64,000 nt of DNA from contig CP136061.1 of NCBI GenBank assembly GCA_032622095.1, forward strand, positions 38,751,797-38,815,796, given 5' to 3'. Shown in pieces: positions 10,547 to 22,140 of this stretch (position 1 is its first letter; each line of letters starts with the position of its first letter). The stretch is from Siphonodentalium dalli (taxonomy: Eukaryota; Mollusca; Scaphopoda; Gadilida; Siphonodentaliidae). The translations under genes were made by a program, and so were the position numbers. The notes beneath the pieces are model-generated. The model ran no database searches. It worked only from the letters and a program-made list of their open reading frames with translations, and had not been told where the DNA came from.

Positions 10547-10946
10547 TTAACCCTTTACCCAACAGAAGGGCCCTGTGCCAATGCATTCTCTTATATATGC
10601 GAGTCGACCATAGGTCGCCTCGCATATATAAGAGAATGCATTGGCTTAACACATTAAAAATTATAAAATTGTTAAAGAATGTAAGAAAAAATGGTAAAAA
10701 GTGTTAAAAAAAGATTTTTTTTAGGCCAATGCATTCTCTTATATATGCGAGGCGACCTATGGTCGACTCGCATATATAAGAGAATGCATTGGCACAGGGC
10801 ATAACTGTAACTATCACAATGTGGTCAAGGAGCCGGTTCCAATGATATCCATATTTGTATGGTTCTATTGAGACAGACCGAAGATATTTTAGGCTGTTGA
10901 AGCTTTATTTGGCCGGTTTTGGCCGGTTTGTTGGGTAAAGGGTTAA
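10547..10946 (+). mobile_element. piggyBac-type MITE with hairpin pair (copy 1)
   Basis: TTAA target copies at 10,547-10,550 and 10,943-10,946 enclose termini CCCTTTACCCAACA and TGTTGGGTAAAGGG. TTAA duplication and a CCC start are diagnostic of the piggyBac superfamily. The 400-bp element has no coding capacity. A second full copy lies inverted at 43,494-43,930. The interior carries two 69-nt hairpins (next entry). Confidence 0.88.
10571..10799. repeat. Inverted pair of 69-nt hairpins inside MITE
   Basis: 10,577-10,645 is a near-perfect palindrome (27-bp arms starting GCCAATGCATTCTCTT, then CGACC-ATA-GGTCG at the tip with one T/C mismatch). 10,725-10,793 is its reverse complement, identifiable by the mismatch. 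The 79-nt A/T-rich spacer separates them. The outer CCCTGT/ACAGGG extends the symmetry. It can fold as two hairpins or one long stem. The same module is at 25,067-25,423 and 43,646-43,900. Confidence 0.95.
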
Positions 10947-11329
10947 GCAATCTTAAAGATGCATAATCCGCATTAACGCTCCTAAATTTCTTTGGCTTCG
11001 GGGGGAGGGGGGGGGGGTAAACATATTTGATTCGAGTCGAGGAACCAGCCCATCAAAGCTCAGAGTGATTAAGATATCAGAAACACGTGGTCGAACGGAG
11101 GTTCTCGGACAAAATTCCGGATGAAGATGATAAGTCTAGTATCAAGTGGTAATGAATAAAATGTTGATAAATAAGACGTTTAGGGAAATGTTATACCATA
11201 GTTGACAGAGGTTAGCATTATTCAGTTGCAAATAATCGAATCTAATAACTAAAGCGTATTTTGAAGAAATGCTGTTGTTGTATCGTGAAAAGGCGACCGT
11301 CTGATCGGATTTAGTACCTTTAAATTTAA
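10947..11329. other. No gene seen
   Basis: Non-coding; a run of G residues at about 10,999-11,018. Nothing recognised. Confidence 0.4.
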
Positions 11330-11980
11330 GACTTATGTAGGGGACCGACTTCTCAAGATATCACCAACCATCAGACGGTTATTTTCTTGCGATAACTATG
11401 TGATTCGGGAAAATTTAAGCTACACCATTAGATCCCTCAAATCATTGTGACGTATACAGGTGTGGAGGAAATCGGTTATAAAATGTATTTATCGATTTCG
11501 GTCACCCTCATCTAGACCAGTTCACGGGAACAGACAATGTCATTTTGGCCCCTTGATCCACACCATTAGAATATCTCATAACACGTATATTTAGTAACAT
11601 TGGTAGCAATTGTTTTGTTAGTAATTTTGGTAACCTCGACCGCCCAATCCCATCCCTGACTGCATGACGGCACCACTATCGGAAAGAAATAAACTTCATA
11701 AGTTGATTCCTCAGTTCATGGTGAGTCCATAATAAGTTTGTATCGCTGATAAAATGCTTGTTACAATTCGGCGCTATTCGGACAGCTTCACTTTGGCATA
11801 TTGGTGTGTATACTGGATGTCCACCAGACGTACAACTTCTTCCCCCCGTTTTACCCTCCTTGACTCTCGATAGCTTACGAAATGTTTAAATTGCACCATC
11901 ATCATCCTCATAAAAAGTTACCCATGCCAGAATAATTTGGGGCCCCTTAGAGCACCACACGTTTCTATAGCTGACAGTCA
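11330..11980. repeat. Degenerate satellite-like array
   Basis: Loosely repeated blocks such as CACCATTAGATCCCTC, CCCATCCCTGAC and GTGGAGGAAATCGG also occur, better preserved, at about 21,340-22,140. Units are too diverged for exact borders. Confidence 0.45.
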
Positions 11981-13523
11981 GATATAAAATATTGACTATC
12001 AAAATGGGTGGATGCACCGGCTCAATATAGTGCTGTCATTGCTTCGTATGTGCGTGGACAAATGATCATCGAAATATCCATGGAACACTGAGACGTCCCT
12101 CAAATCAATCAAGGTAACATCGACTCTTGTGACCATTCTGTTCTAATGACAAGAATGGACTTCACTTTAGTGACACATCCGATTGCTCTCGCAATCTTGC
12201 AATCAGACGTTACAAACACGTCATGCATATGGGGTTTGACGTGTATCGCATATAATAGCCGCATGTTAAATAAATTCCGAACATGTGCCTAAATTACAAC
12301 ATGCAATAGGCTAAACTTGCCCTTAAAATTTCACCTTGTATCCACACCCTAATATAAAATTCCTGGCGATACAATAGCCGCGTCTGTTGCTCAGAGTTTC
12401 AAGTCAAACGACCTTTTAGAATCTTAAGCTTGTAATTATCAATTTGTGAAATGGGGTATGCAAGATATGCTTAGTTTAGTGAAGCAGAATATTAAAATCG
12501 TTCTTTAATTGATTTTTGCATTTGCAATACTGCAGGGATTATATCTTCACTCGATCTCACTGCTATCAAAATTTGAAGTACATTATTAAACATGTCGTAA
12601 TATACTCAGATTTCCATCCATGAGTCATTTCCAGGTAGTGCTGATGCATGCCAGTCAGTGGTAAATGGTCTTTGTATTTTCACAAAGAACGGATTATACA
12701 GCGGACTGAATTGGTCGGATTAGTCATTAACCAGACTGTTCTCCAGAAAACCCGCACACCCTCGCGTTATCCGCTTATAATTGTGAGTCGATTCCAAGCA
12801 GAATATGCACTGATAATGAAACAAAAAGGCCAACTCACGACTTTTCAGGTGTGTTCTCACTGTGGCCCGCGCTATAAAATGAAATAACGGCTATGAGTCC
12901 ATTATCTGCTTATATCAGAATCAAATAACATTATGTACCTATATCACATTATAGGTCGATTATGTGCGTATTTGCGCGAAGATATGTTGCATTTACAGTT
13001 TAAACATCCGAGTTGAAACTGGGTCTAATGAAGCGTTTGTGGTCATTCGGTGGCTAGCTGATTGAAAACTATATTCGGTGAGATGAGCATGCAATAAATT
13101 ACCTAGTTATGAAGTTTATAACACCTCTATTATTATCCATCCCTTAACTAAAACTATTTCCGATTGGTCAAAAACCGCCACGTGATAATCCGGGAAAAAG
13201 TCATATTGGACTCCCGAATGTCATATTGGACACCCAAGTGTGCAATATAACTTTTTTATCGGGACTCTGTGACGTCACGAATTAACTATTGCGAAATGAA
13301 TCGGTGAAATTCGGATGCGCACGCAACACTGGTGGATTTAGAGACGTTTCGCTTCCGCGTTGAGTTTTTTTTTTCATTTCCGTGTTTACTGTTCCAAATC
13401 ATGCTTTCTGATGGTCAAATACATGCCTTTATAGAGAATTAAGTGCCGACAAATACCAAAAATAACCACAAAAGTTTTATTCCCAAAATTTAAATAAACA
13501 TACAGATGGATAATAAAAATGTC
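11981..13523. other. No gene seen
   Basis: Non-coding. A frame at 12,648-12,887 lacks a recognisable domain. At 13,201-13,230 the phrase GTCATATTGGAC occurs twice and is related to the fold-back at 13,524-13,684. Confidence 0.4.
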
Positions 13524-13684
13524 ATTATACAATGTTGTGTACAGTATGAGTTTTTCTTGTACTCGTCCAGGTTGTGCTGAAAAGTCAAATTGGACGAGAC
13601 ACGCAGTGTCGAGTCCAATATGACTTTTCACCACAACCTGGACTCGTACAAGAAAAACACATACTGTACGCAGCATTGTATAAT
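13524..13684. repeat. Fold-back element, ~78-bp imperfect arms
   Basis: The left arm (from 13,524) and right arm (ending 13,684) are complementary with a handful of mismatches. The tip is near 13,604 (GAGACAC/TGTCGAG). Both arms contain AAGTCATATTGGACT-like sequence. No transposase. A minus-strand frame running across one arm (13,386-13,676) is an artefact. Confidence 0.85.
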
Positions 13685-16600
13685 AACTCTATATTATTAT
13701 GATAACTAATCAATTGTGACATGACAACGTCCAAACCGACGCTATCACCTCAGACATGCCGTAAATCGAGATTATGTACAGCTGTTCCCAATATGACCCA
13801 GTGAACTGATTGTATAACAATTATAAACTGCGGTCCACAAAAGTTGGAATGCCATCTCAATTATAGCCTCCCTAAACCCGCGTTTTACTGGACTGTCGAA
13901 TAATATGGTCTATTTTTTCTGTTTTAAAGCCACTTGGCGGTTTGCTTTAAATGTATAACAACAACGACCATGCAAATAGATTCATGTTTCAGAAGTCATC
14001 AATTAGTTTATAGTTGAGTAATAGATACAGCTCATTACACACAAACTCTCTTGTTTTACTCGTGGATTCGCTAAACTTTTAAGTCGTTCTATTTTAGATC
14101 AATTTACCAGACAGAGAGAGAGTGGTATATCGCTCGTATCGATCATAGTGGTGATCGCGGTCGTCCCGATTCGGAAAGTGTAACTTTTCACACATATAAA
14201 CAGCAGATAGTAAACCACGCTGTTGATTTGTTGTCCACCCGGCGATCATGTCGATTGTTAATAGTTAGCCCAATGTCAGTGATATACAGGTGTACATAAT
14301 ATATGATATAATTTCAGTCATACTTATAAACGACTTGTAATGTGTGAGATTATGACAGTGATGTGGACATGGCGGGAAACGTCACCATACTTGGTGGAAC
14401 CAACACTTAAAACTTCCTAGAACTAAGGAGACCGAGAACGAAAACGTAATATGCAGCTAGAAATTGGCATAGGCGTCGTTCGAAGAAGGAATTTATGCAA
14501 TCGACTGTAACACAATTTACTGTTGGTTAGGACAAGCCATTTTCTTTCAGAATATTTGTGTTTGACACGTCCGCTATTTTCTCATTTTTCGAACAATACC
14601 GAAATATGTATCATGCAATTTATTCTCACATTATGAGATAATGGTTTTATAAAACAAAATTTCTCGCTAACCATAGAAATGAGATGCACGTGACGATAAA
14701 TTGTTTGAGAGTGAGAACAATTTACGGTTTAGCGATTTGCATGCATTGTAAACAATTGCCTTTCATTTCTCGTCAGACATGACGTGATATAGACATCTCC
14801 GGTGTATTTTTATCCGTGCACACTACTGCAATTACCATTATTTTATATATGTTAGTTGGCCCTGAAAACTTCACAAATTTTCTCATAGAAATATCAACTC
14901 ACTCTTAAAGAAGAGAGGAATCCGACTGGCGTGTAACACATAACTACTTGGCAAAATGGTGTAACTAACACGGGGATCAATACGAAACTTTGAAAACAAA
15001 TTTGATTCCCCTTCCCATATCACTCATACAACGAGCTGTAAACTGGGCCACAATTTACAGCTCTGAGCTGTAGAATATCAACTGTTAGCACACAGATTCC
15101 ATCCATTACCAATGTACAGCTCCGAGCAGTCTTTTCACGGACAAAGCTATATAGCTGTCACCACTAATCAAAATGGATTGCGACTATCTGTACATGAATC
15201 CGAGGTCGGCACATCCTGTTTACGATATCAGTTACATACCGGTATAGACTGTTATACAGGCAAGCTGTTGGAATTAAATTACATTACATCGTTAAGAATT
15301 CAGATATAGTTTTAAACAGCCTGTTGATACGGTACCAGTTTCTCATTTTCGCGCTTCGATCTTCCGTAAAGTTGCTTTGTTTTGTTCTCGAACATATTTG
15401 ATCAGCACTTCTCCTGTGTGTTGTGTGGCGATCTTCACAGTATTACCATAGGTAAGTACGCTATATTGTTCCATTCCCGGTAAGATTTGATTTTTGATTA
15501 GCAATAATGTCGCACCCTACCCAACATTTGTTAAAAGTTTCCAACGGTTGTAAATTTGGAAAACAGTGCAAAAGATAATTTGTTAACCATATTCTGTCAC
15601 ATATATGTTGAAATTGTTCTCATTGTTTGAGAAATTAGTGGGGAAAATGTTGTTTTTAGACAACAACAGCATATATTTTTCATTTTTACATAATATTAGG
15701 TTAGATATTTCTAACACTTCGACAGTTCGAGGTACATGGAGTTCGGTCTGTTTCAATGACAGGGGTATCACTAAGTGGTGTACATCTTAGTCATCTCCTC
15801 CTCCTCGTCGGGGAAATGTGCAATGCTAAGCCAGATAGCATTACGGTATAATAACACCCCCCCCCCCAACGGAGGGGGGTCGAGATCGATCGTATATTAT
15901 AGCACCTGTGTCGGTGGAATACTAGTGCCATCCCTGTTCCGAGGTCTAACTCACCCCCGCGACGGAACCCCTCTATTCACGTTCATATATATATGTTACA
16001 CGTTGAAATAACAATGACCGGACATAATTATTACGATATGAAAATTTATTCCGGTGGATATGTTCAGTAGGAAGTCCCTCATGTGTGTGGGGAACACCTC
16101 AAAATGTTGCCAAGTATCATTAAGAAAGAAAGAAATAAATTAATAATAAGTAGATGCTCAGCGTGATTATTGTTAAAAATGCCAATGTATACATGTACAT
16201 AATTTTATCAAGGAGATAGGAATTGTTTTAAAGGTGAGTTTCTGTCTAATACATGCAGATCACAATGCATCCGTTTTAAATTCTAACAATAATCCTCGTC
16301 CACATCCGTGATCAAAGATGACTTTCAAGTAATTCATGTATAAACAAAAGACTGACTCAGGGGCGGGAAACGACCGGTGATATGTACATGTATATAAGTT
16401 CAACTTACCTTTGGTAGTCATGTTGCAATGCCATTATTCTTGATTTATTTTTCAGTGTAATAGCAAATGGGAGAGGAGGTACTCATAAGTGAGTAAGCAC
16501 TTGTCCTCCAATCCCATTGTCTATATAAAAATGTTTGTATCATTTCCTATATGTGTTATTGAAATCAGACAAATAAATATGTTTAAACTATCCGTGATTT

Positions 16601-17010
16601 TGTATATATTATCCAACTCGCCGTGTACTTGAGTATTACGAATGGAACGCGGAAATGAAAATGTTCGTGAATTTTGAGATTGAAAACGTCTTGAATATTA
16701 ACCAATAACCACTGATAACCAAATCTACATTGGTCTCAAATGTTTGTAAGTCCATCTTCCACGAGAAGGTAATTCAATTACGTACTATCATGTCTATTTG
16801 AAGCGCATTGATGCATTAACACAACCAGCCAATACGGCAACACAACAGGCCAACTGCGACATTGTTTGGTTCAGTGAAAATAATGGTGTAGGCCTATAAT
16901 TTTGGAAGACTGTTGTCTTTGAATTGGTAAGGTATTTTCTTACAATCAAGTTACATGTACTCTGGTACAATACCATAATATGATTTTAAATTCGAGAATC
17001 TTAGAAAAAA
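13685..17010. other. Long non-coding stretch
   Basis: No supported gene. A C10 run at 15,858-15,867 is followed by a G-rich complement (possible small hairpin). A frame at 15,605-15,787 ends in GTWSSVC, faintly like a scavenger-receptor pattern but far too short. Introns or intergenic DNA cannot be told apart here. Confidence 0.4.
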
Positions 17011-17173
17011 ATGCAGGCAGGTAAGATGTCACCCTAATAACAATCATAATTAGGATGCAATTCAATGAGTCACTAATATATTAAATTATTCTTTCTTTCA
17101 GGAGCTACACTGAGCTTGCACAGGATAGCATCAACCGAGTATCTGCGAAAAAACATCGGACACAACATACGGA
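17011..17173 (+). CDS. Candidate 5' gene end: mini-exon plus exon 2
   Basis: ATGCAGGCAG at 17,011-17,020 is followed by the donor GTAAGA. An 81-nt intron ends in the acceptor TTCTTTCTTTCAG at 17,101. Joining gives M-Q-A-G-A-T-L-S-L-H-R-I-A-S-T and then a basic stretch (LRKNIGHNIRIVQSSQ) to a stop at about 17,208, or to a possible donor GTGTGTAA at about 17,200 (the end given here is nominal within exon 2). The N-terminus is Ser/Arg-rich and lacks acidic residues at first, like a mitochondrial presequence, but no family is recognised. It may be chance. Confidence 0.22.
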
Positions 17174-17209
17174 TTGTACAATCTTCTCAAGTTGGTGTGT
17201 AATAACCGA

Positions 17210-18075
17210 AGTATCGGTACCGGTACTAGGCCTAGGGTGTGTGTGTGCGCGAGTGTGACTGAAGAACAGATTCCTTGATTGGTTCAATGAAATCTGGTAT
17301 CTACAATTATGGTCTATTACATGTAGCACCATCTCAAACATATTCTAGTGAATTATGGACTGTGCCGGTCTTGCTGGTGTCAGCTGGTTCCAATAAATCG
17401 AGAATGTTCAATAGGAACTGGCACAGAAATGCACTGAATATAATGTTACGCGATTTGTGGAAATTTAAGTGACTGAGTTATTCTGATATAGGGTACAGTT
17501 CCAAGACTCGAATATAAGACTCAGCGACGACAACCAGCTTTCCTATAAGCATGCGATGGCAACTGATGCACTGTCTGGTATATACAGTTGACAGTTGCAG
17601 GACGGTGGTGTTTAATTTAGTTGTTCAATGATATTTCGAATGTTATTTCAAATGAACTGGATTTTCGTGAAGAAATAGTTGCCAATACATTGGCTGACCA
17701 ACCGGAGATGGCAATTTCCGGATATGTATACTGTTATGGAGAAATCAAGTACATGGAAAGAGGAATATGTTGACTGTTGTGTCACTGATTCATCAGTTTA
17801 TCAGGTTCATTTAATGTTATTTGTCTACATAATATTTACATTTTACTATTAAGCGAAAGATGTTGTCTTTGTATGTTTTTTTTCCAAAGAGTTTTCTATC
17901 CTGGAAACGCGCTAACCTATATGCGATAACCGTCTGTGCATTTTATTTAATAGATTCCATTGACACTCTATACTTACTCAAACTATACATACATGTATAT
18001 TAGCAGTGAAATTTGACTGCGTGATTTAGCATAGTTGCAGTTAAGCTAAATGTGCACAGAAAGTTATCTCTAAAG
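17210..18075. other. No gene seen
   Basis: Non-coding. A 65-residue frame at 17,275-17,472 has no recognised domain. Confidence 0.4.
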
Positions 18076-18577
18076 TTAAAGACACGGTTGGCCTTGGCGG
18101 TGGGTATCCTGTGAAAATATCTCCACCCGTCAAAAACCGCCACAAACAGAAAGAACATCAAAATGTAGATAGACTTTGTCCGTATACAAATAAGATATAT
18201 CGCATAAACAGTATGTTATGGTCATATGTTTGACCATTGTTATGTAAACAGAAGCATAAAAAGTCACTTTTCTGGTGTTTGTTTATATTATGATGGTAAA
18301 TATAAAGAGCGTTCTTTGTTGGTGAATACCTGATATGGAACTAATAAAGAGCGTTTATGCCATTTGTGTGTGATTAGCCAGTAGAATTGTGCTGTCTTCT
18401 GTAACACAATCAGGCACTTGCTTAGGTAAAATATAGTAGGTCTTTATGATAACATGCTGTTTACGCGATGGTCATGGTATATATGAACAGAACTGTATGC
18501 GTTTTAATGTTTTTCTGTTTACGGTGTTTGGAACAAATATGAATATTTTCGACAATTAAGGCCGCACGTGCCTTTAA
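18076..18577 (+). mobile_element. Fold-back MITE, T subfamily (copy a)
   Basis: TTAA at both ends encloses AAGACACGGTTGGCC-type and CACGTGCCTTTAA-type termini. The family has seven members in this window in two subfamilies (ACGGTTGGCC and ACGGGCGGCG starts). The whole element is an imperfect palindrome: the left 'CGTCAAAAACCGCCA...AACAG' matches the complement of the right half in better-preserved members. Internal AAAGAGCGTT occurs twice. No coding capacity. Confidence 0.85.
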
Positions 18578-18766
18578 TGCATTTTCAGGTTAGATAACTC
18601 GTGAAATACATACAAAGACAGCTTTATTAAGGTTGTATGAAACCACCCCAGTTGCATATGCATTTCACATAATACATGCGTCTGTCCGGAGTTGAATTTA
18701 CAATATTGCCAAATATATTTGAAATTATAAGAAATAGATTTTCAATTTTCAATCATCGGGCCTATA

Positions 18767-19268
18767 TTAACGGTACGGTTGGCCTTGGTGGTGGGTATCC
18801 TGTGAAAATATCTCCACCCGTCAAAAACCGCCACCAACAGAAATAACATCAAAATGTAGACAGACTTTGTCCGTATATAAATAAGAAATATCGCATAAAC
18901 AGTATGTTATTCTCATATGTTTAACCATTGTTATGTAAACAAAAGCATAAAAAGTTACTTTTCTGGTGTTTGTTTATATTATGATGGTAAACATAAAGAG
19001 CGTTCTTTGTTGGTGAATTCCTGATATGGAACTAATAAATAGCGTTTATGCCATTTGTGTGTGATTGGCCAGTAGCATTGTGCTGTCCTCTGTAACCGAA
19101 TCAGGCTCTTGCTTAGGTAAAATATAGTAGGTATTTATGATAACATGCTGTTTACGCGATGGTCATGGTATATATGAACGAAACTGTATGCGTTTTAATG
19201 TTTTTCTGTTTACGGTGTTTAGAACAAATATGAATATTTTCGACAATTAAGGCCTCACGTACCTTTAA
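18767..19268 (+). mobile_element. Fold-back MITE, T subfamily (copy b)
   Basis: Same family, same orientation as copy a, starting only 189 bp after it. The two are nearly collinear, so they are either two insertions or a duplication, although the sequence between them has no second partner. The left terminus reads CGGTACGG instead of AGGTACGG. Confidence 0.85.
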
Positions 19269-19326
19269 TGACCACAAAAGTCAATACATGAACAGACTAA
19301 TACTAATAATTTTACGGCGTGACTGT

Positions 19327-19590
19327 AACTGATAAATGGGCAGACCGTGAAAATTCACGGTTTTGCGGTAAATGTTTTAACGGCATAACCGTTTAATTAT
19401 ACGGTTCAATTGTAAAGTCAAGAATGGACAGATCGTGAACAATTCACGGATTGGCTGTAAATGTTTTAACGGACAGACCGTGAACAATTCACAGATTGGC
19501 TGTAAATTATTTAACGGTAAGACCGTGAAAAAATCATGGTCCAACCGGTCCCCAAATTGCCGGCAAATTCCCGTGAACATTCACGGTTCT
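19327..19590. repeat. ~47-bp minisatellite with CCGTGAA...TTCACGG hairpins
   Basis: About five degenerate units of GACCGTGAACAATTCACGG plus a TTTGGCTGTAAATGTTTTAACGG-like spacer. Each unit has a short inverted repeat CCGTGAA/TTCACGG. The right end CTGTTTTAACAGTG is itself a hairpin. It may be the interior of a MITE, but the left terminus is unclear. Confidence 0.75.
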
Positions 19591-20775
19591 GTTTTAACAG
19601 TGTACGACACCCCGGGCTTTGATACATGTAAACATCACCATTCGATTTCTGTATCATTAAGATGATTATATTCGTAAGTTTGTTGCAAATCGTGGACAAA
19701 AGTCACTGAGTTAGGTGCCCATTCGTGTCCTGACGCTTAATTCTTAAACTGCACGATTACCTTCCCGTTAGAGCTCTTTGTGGCTCTCTGGATTGTCCCC
19801 GGTAATTTATATGGCAGACATACGGGTATTCGCAAAATTTATATTGGTAAGACTAGCAGGGATACCAGGCATTGTCCGTTCTGGTTAAACGGTAACAATA
19901 AGTTTTGTTTTGTGTTTTCTATCCCATATCCATGACTATACGCTAGAACCAGTAATCGTATGGACACATGTGCAGTTTATGAGGAAGTGCATTTTTCTGT
20001 TCCAATATAATGGTAGGTTCGTTAAGTGTCAATATTTGAACCCATGTTCAGACTAATACGCTTCCCAACTCTCAGTGAAAGTGTTGTAGTCAATGGTTAG
20101 GTCGTGGACACGATCATCGCAGTCTGTGCTATGCGGGTTAGCATCACCAATTTCACCCTCTGTGGACCTCATTCTGCAAGACTAGGTGGGCACTGGGCCG
20201 AAAACCCGGCATGGGCGAAAATAGAAACCGATTTTCAAGTTTTATTTCGAGTTTAATAAGAAATGATAATTTGTTCACGCTCATTGAAACAAGAGCATTT
20301 GAAGCGATGAACACTCATACTGAGTCCCAGTCTGGGTGAACGTCGACTCTATATTTTAAATATAGAGTCTGGAGCTTATGTCGCCAAAACCATTTCTATT
20401 CAGCGAAGAGCTTCCCCAAAATGACGTCACGGATTAAAAAAAATACATCGATGATTGACAGGTGTCCCCACGTGTTATTTGTTGTGCATCGCAATAGCAA
20501 TGGCCTGTGTCGCGACATAAACTTACAGCAGATAATATTTGTCGTGTGTGCGACTATTCTTTTTCGGGAGATGAACTCGCTGCATCAACCGGAAAGCTGC
20601 ATCCGAGAGCAAAAAATAAGGTCGTCATCAAAAATGATGCTTTAGAACTATTTAAAAGCATAAAATTAAGTCATTTCCTCGGTGTTAACTTTCAGATGAC
20701 TTTTTTACGACAAATAATTTGATTTGCATACCATGGTACAATAAAGTAAATCAAATACACGGACATGAGTGAGTT
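19591..20775. other. No gene; small palindrome at 20,346-20,370
   Basis: Non-coding. GACTCTATATTT and AAATATAGAGTC at 20,346-20,370 form a perfect 12-bp-arm palindrome. Frames at 20,421-20,722 have no recognisable domain. Confidence 0.5.
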
Positions 20776-20967
20776 CTATTTATATTTATGGGAGGCCAAG
20801 TTGGTACCATGCGCAGGCCTATCTATCAGGTCTAGCACATCCTTCAAATTAATCCGAATCGTACCGAATATATAATTTCGAAGCCATTGTTTCTGTCTCT
20901 GTTGTATTTGCAAGCATCGCTTTCGATCGGATAAATTCCGCTCTGTTACTATATTTAGAGGTGACAT
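20776..20967 (-). pseudogene. Distant relative of the 8.6-kb repeat protein
   Basis: The frame contains QQRQKQWLRNYIFG, comparable to NQQMKQWLLKELRS at 8.8 kb. The DNA shares AAGCCATTGTTTC. No other domain; flanking sequence is not coding. Confidence 0.35.
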
Positions 20968-21339
20968 TATGGGAGTCTCCGCCCACTAACACTTGTTTAT
21001 TAACCCATACGGTTTCATTGGACGGAAAATAATTTACGCAATCAATCAGATTACGGAATCCCGAGGACTTGGAAATGAGATAGCGATGTTATCCGTCAGA
21101 CCTTATATTCATTGTTGTAATGAATATTTAGGTATGAGTTTACTCAGACTGACTGAGTCCGTACCTCCATTTCTCTAATATATATTTGTTCGGAGTCAAT
21201 GTCTAGCACATTCCCCGACCTCAATTCCTGAGGTAAACATAACCTTTTGCGGAAATTAAAACAACCTATGTGATTCCTCGTATGCTTAATGTGACTATAC
21301 ATATTTATGGGTGGACAAAACTTTCTTATAAATTTGGTA
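20968..21339. other. No gene seen
   Basis: AT-rich, no recognisable feature. Confidence 0.4.
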
Positions 21340-22140
21340 TCACCACAATTCCAACTAGAACGGCGCCATTTCAGAGTTATACATTATACCATTAGATGCC
21401 TTATATCGTGCATAAATAAGATTGGAGGAAATAAATATGCTTTTATTGTTGGTGTGTTGGTGTTGGTGATCATACACCAACCCCCATCACTGACTACGGC
21501 GGTGCCACGTTGACAACGTTAAATCACGGCATTATCTAGCATCCCTGTATACTGATGTTAAGTAAACGTTTGGTGGAAGTCGGTAACAACAATTTTGTTT
21601 TTAGATTTGTGCCCTCCCCAATCCCCATCCCTGACCAAAACGCCGCCATGCTTGGCAAATTGTAATAACCGATACGTCTCGTTTAGTACGGAGATACCTA
21701 TACAGACTTATGGTGAATATCCGTGGCAAAACGTTTATCAAGTATGTGTCCTCCGACCCCTATATATACGTTTGGTGGCAATCTGACAATGTTATCAATA
21801 TTTTGCCCTCCCTATCCCTGACAGGAACGGCACAAAGTTTGACAAATTTAAAGACTTGATACTTCTCGTATATCACGCTGATATACATACAGAAGTTTGG
21901 TGGATATCAGCGGTAAAATGTTTTTGTTCAAATTTTGTGTCCCTCCCCAACATCCGCCATTGACCCGGATGACGCCGCTTCTGGCATTTTGAACTATAAC
22001 ATTAGACTTCCGCATCATGGAAATGCATAGTGCTAAATATACGTTCGGTGGAAATCGGCGACAAAAAGTTGCTAATTTGTACGCCCCAGCCAGAACCCCA
22101 TCCCTGATTCGGATGGCGCCACTTTGGCTTCGCTAAACCG
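21340..22140. repeat. Degenerate tandem array, ~130-190-bp units
   Basis: Five loose units share a CCCCATCCCTGAC(x)n(A)CGGCGCCAC block (at about 21,482, 21,622, 21,813, 21,945, 22,096) and a TACGTTTGGTGGAAATCGG block (about 21,568, 21,770, 21,896, 22,040). The same blocks occur weakly at 11.3-12.0 kb. Confidence 0.7.

Noticed and set aside
15605-15790. Scavenger-receptor-like phrase GTWSSVC at the end of a 61-residue frame
   Set aside because: Too short, no other cysteines in pattern, no splice sites.
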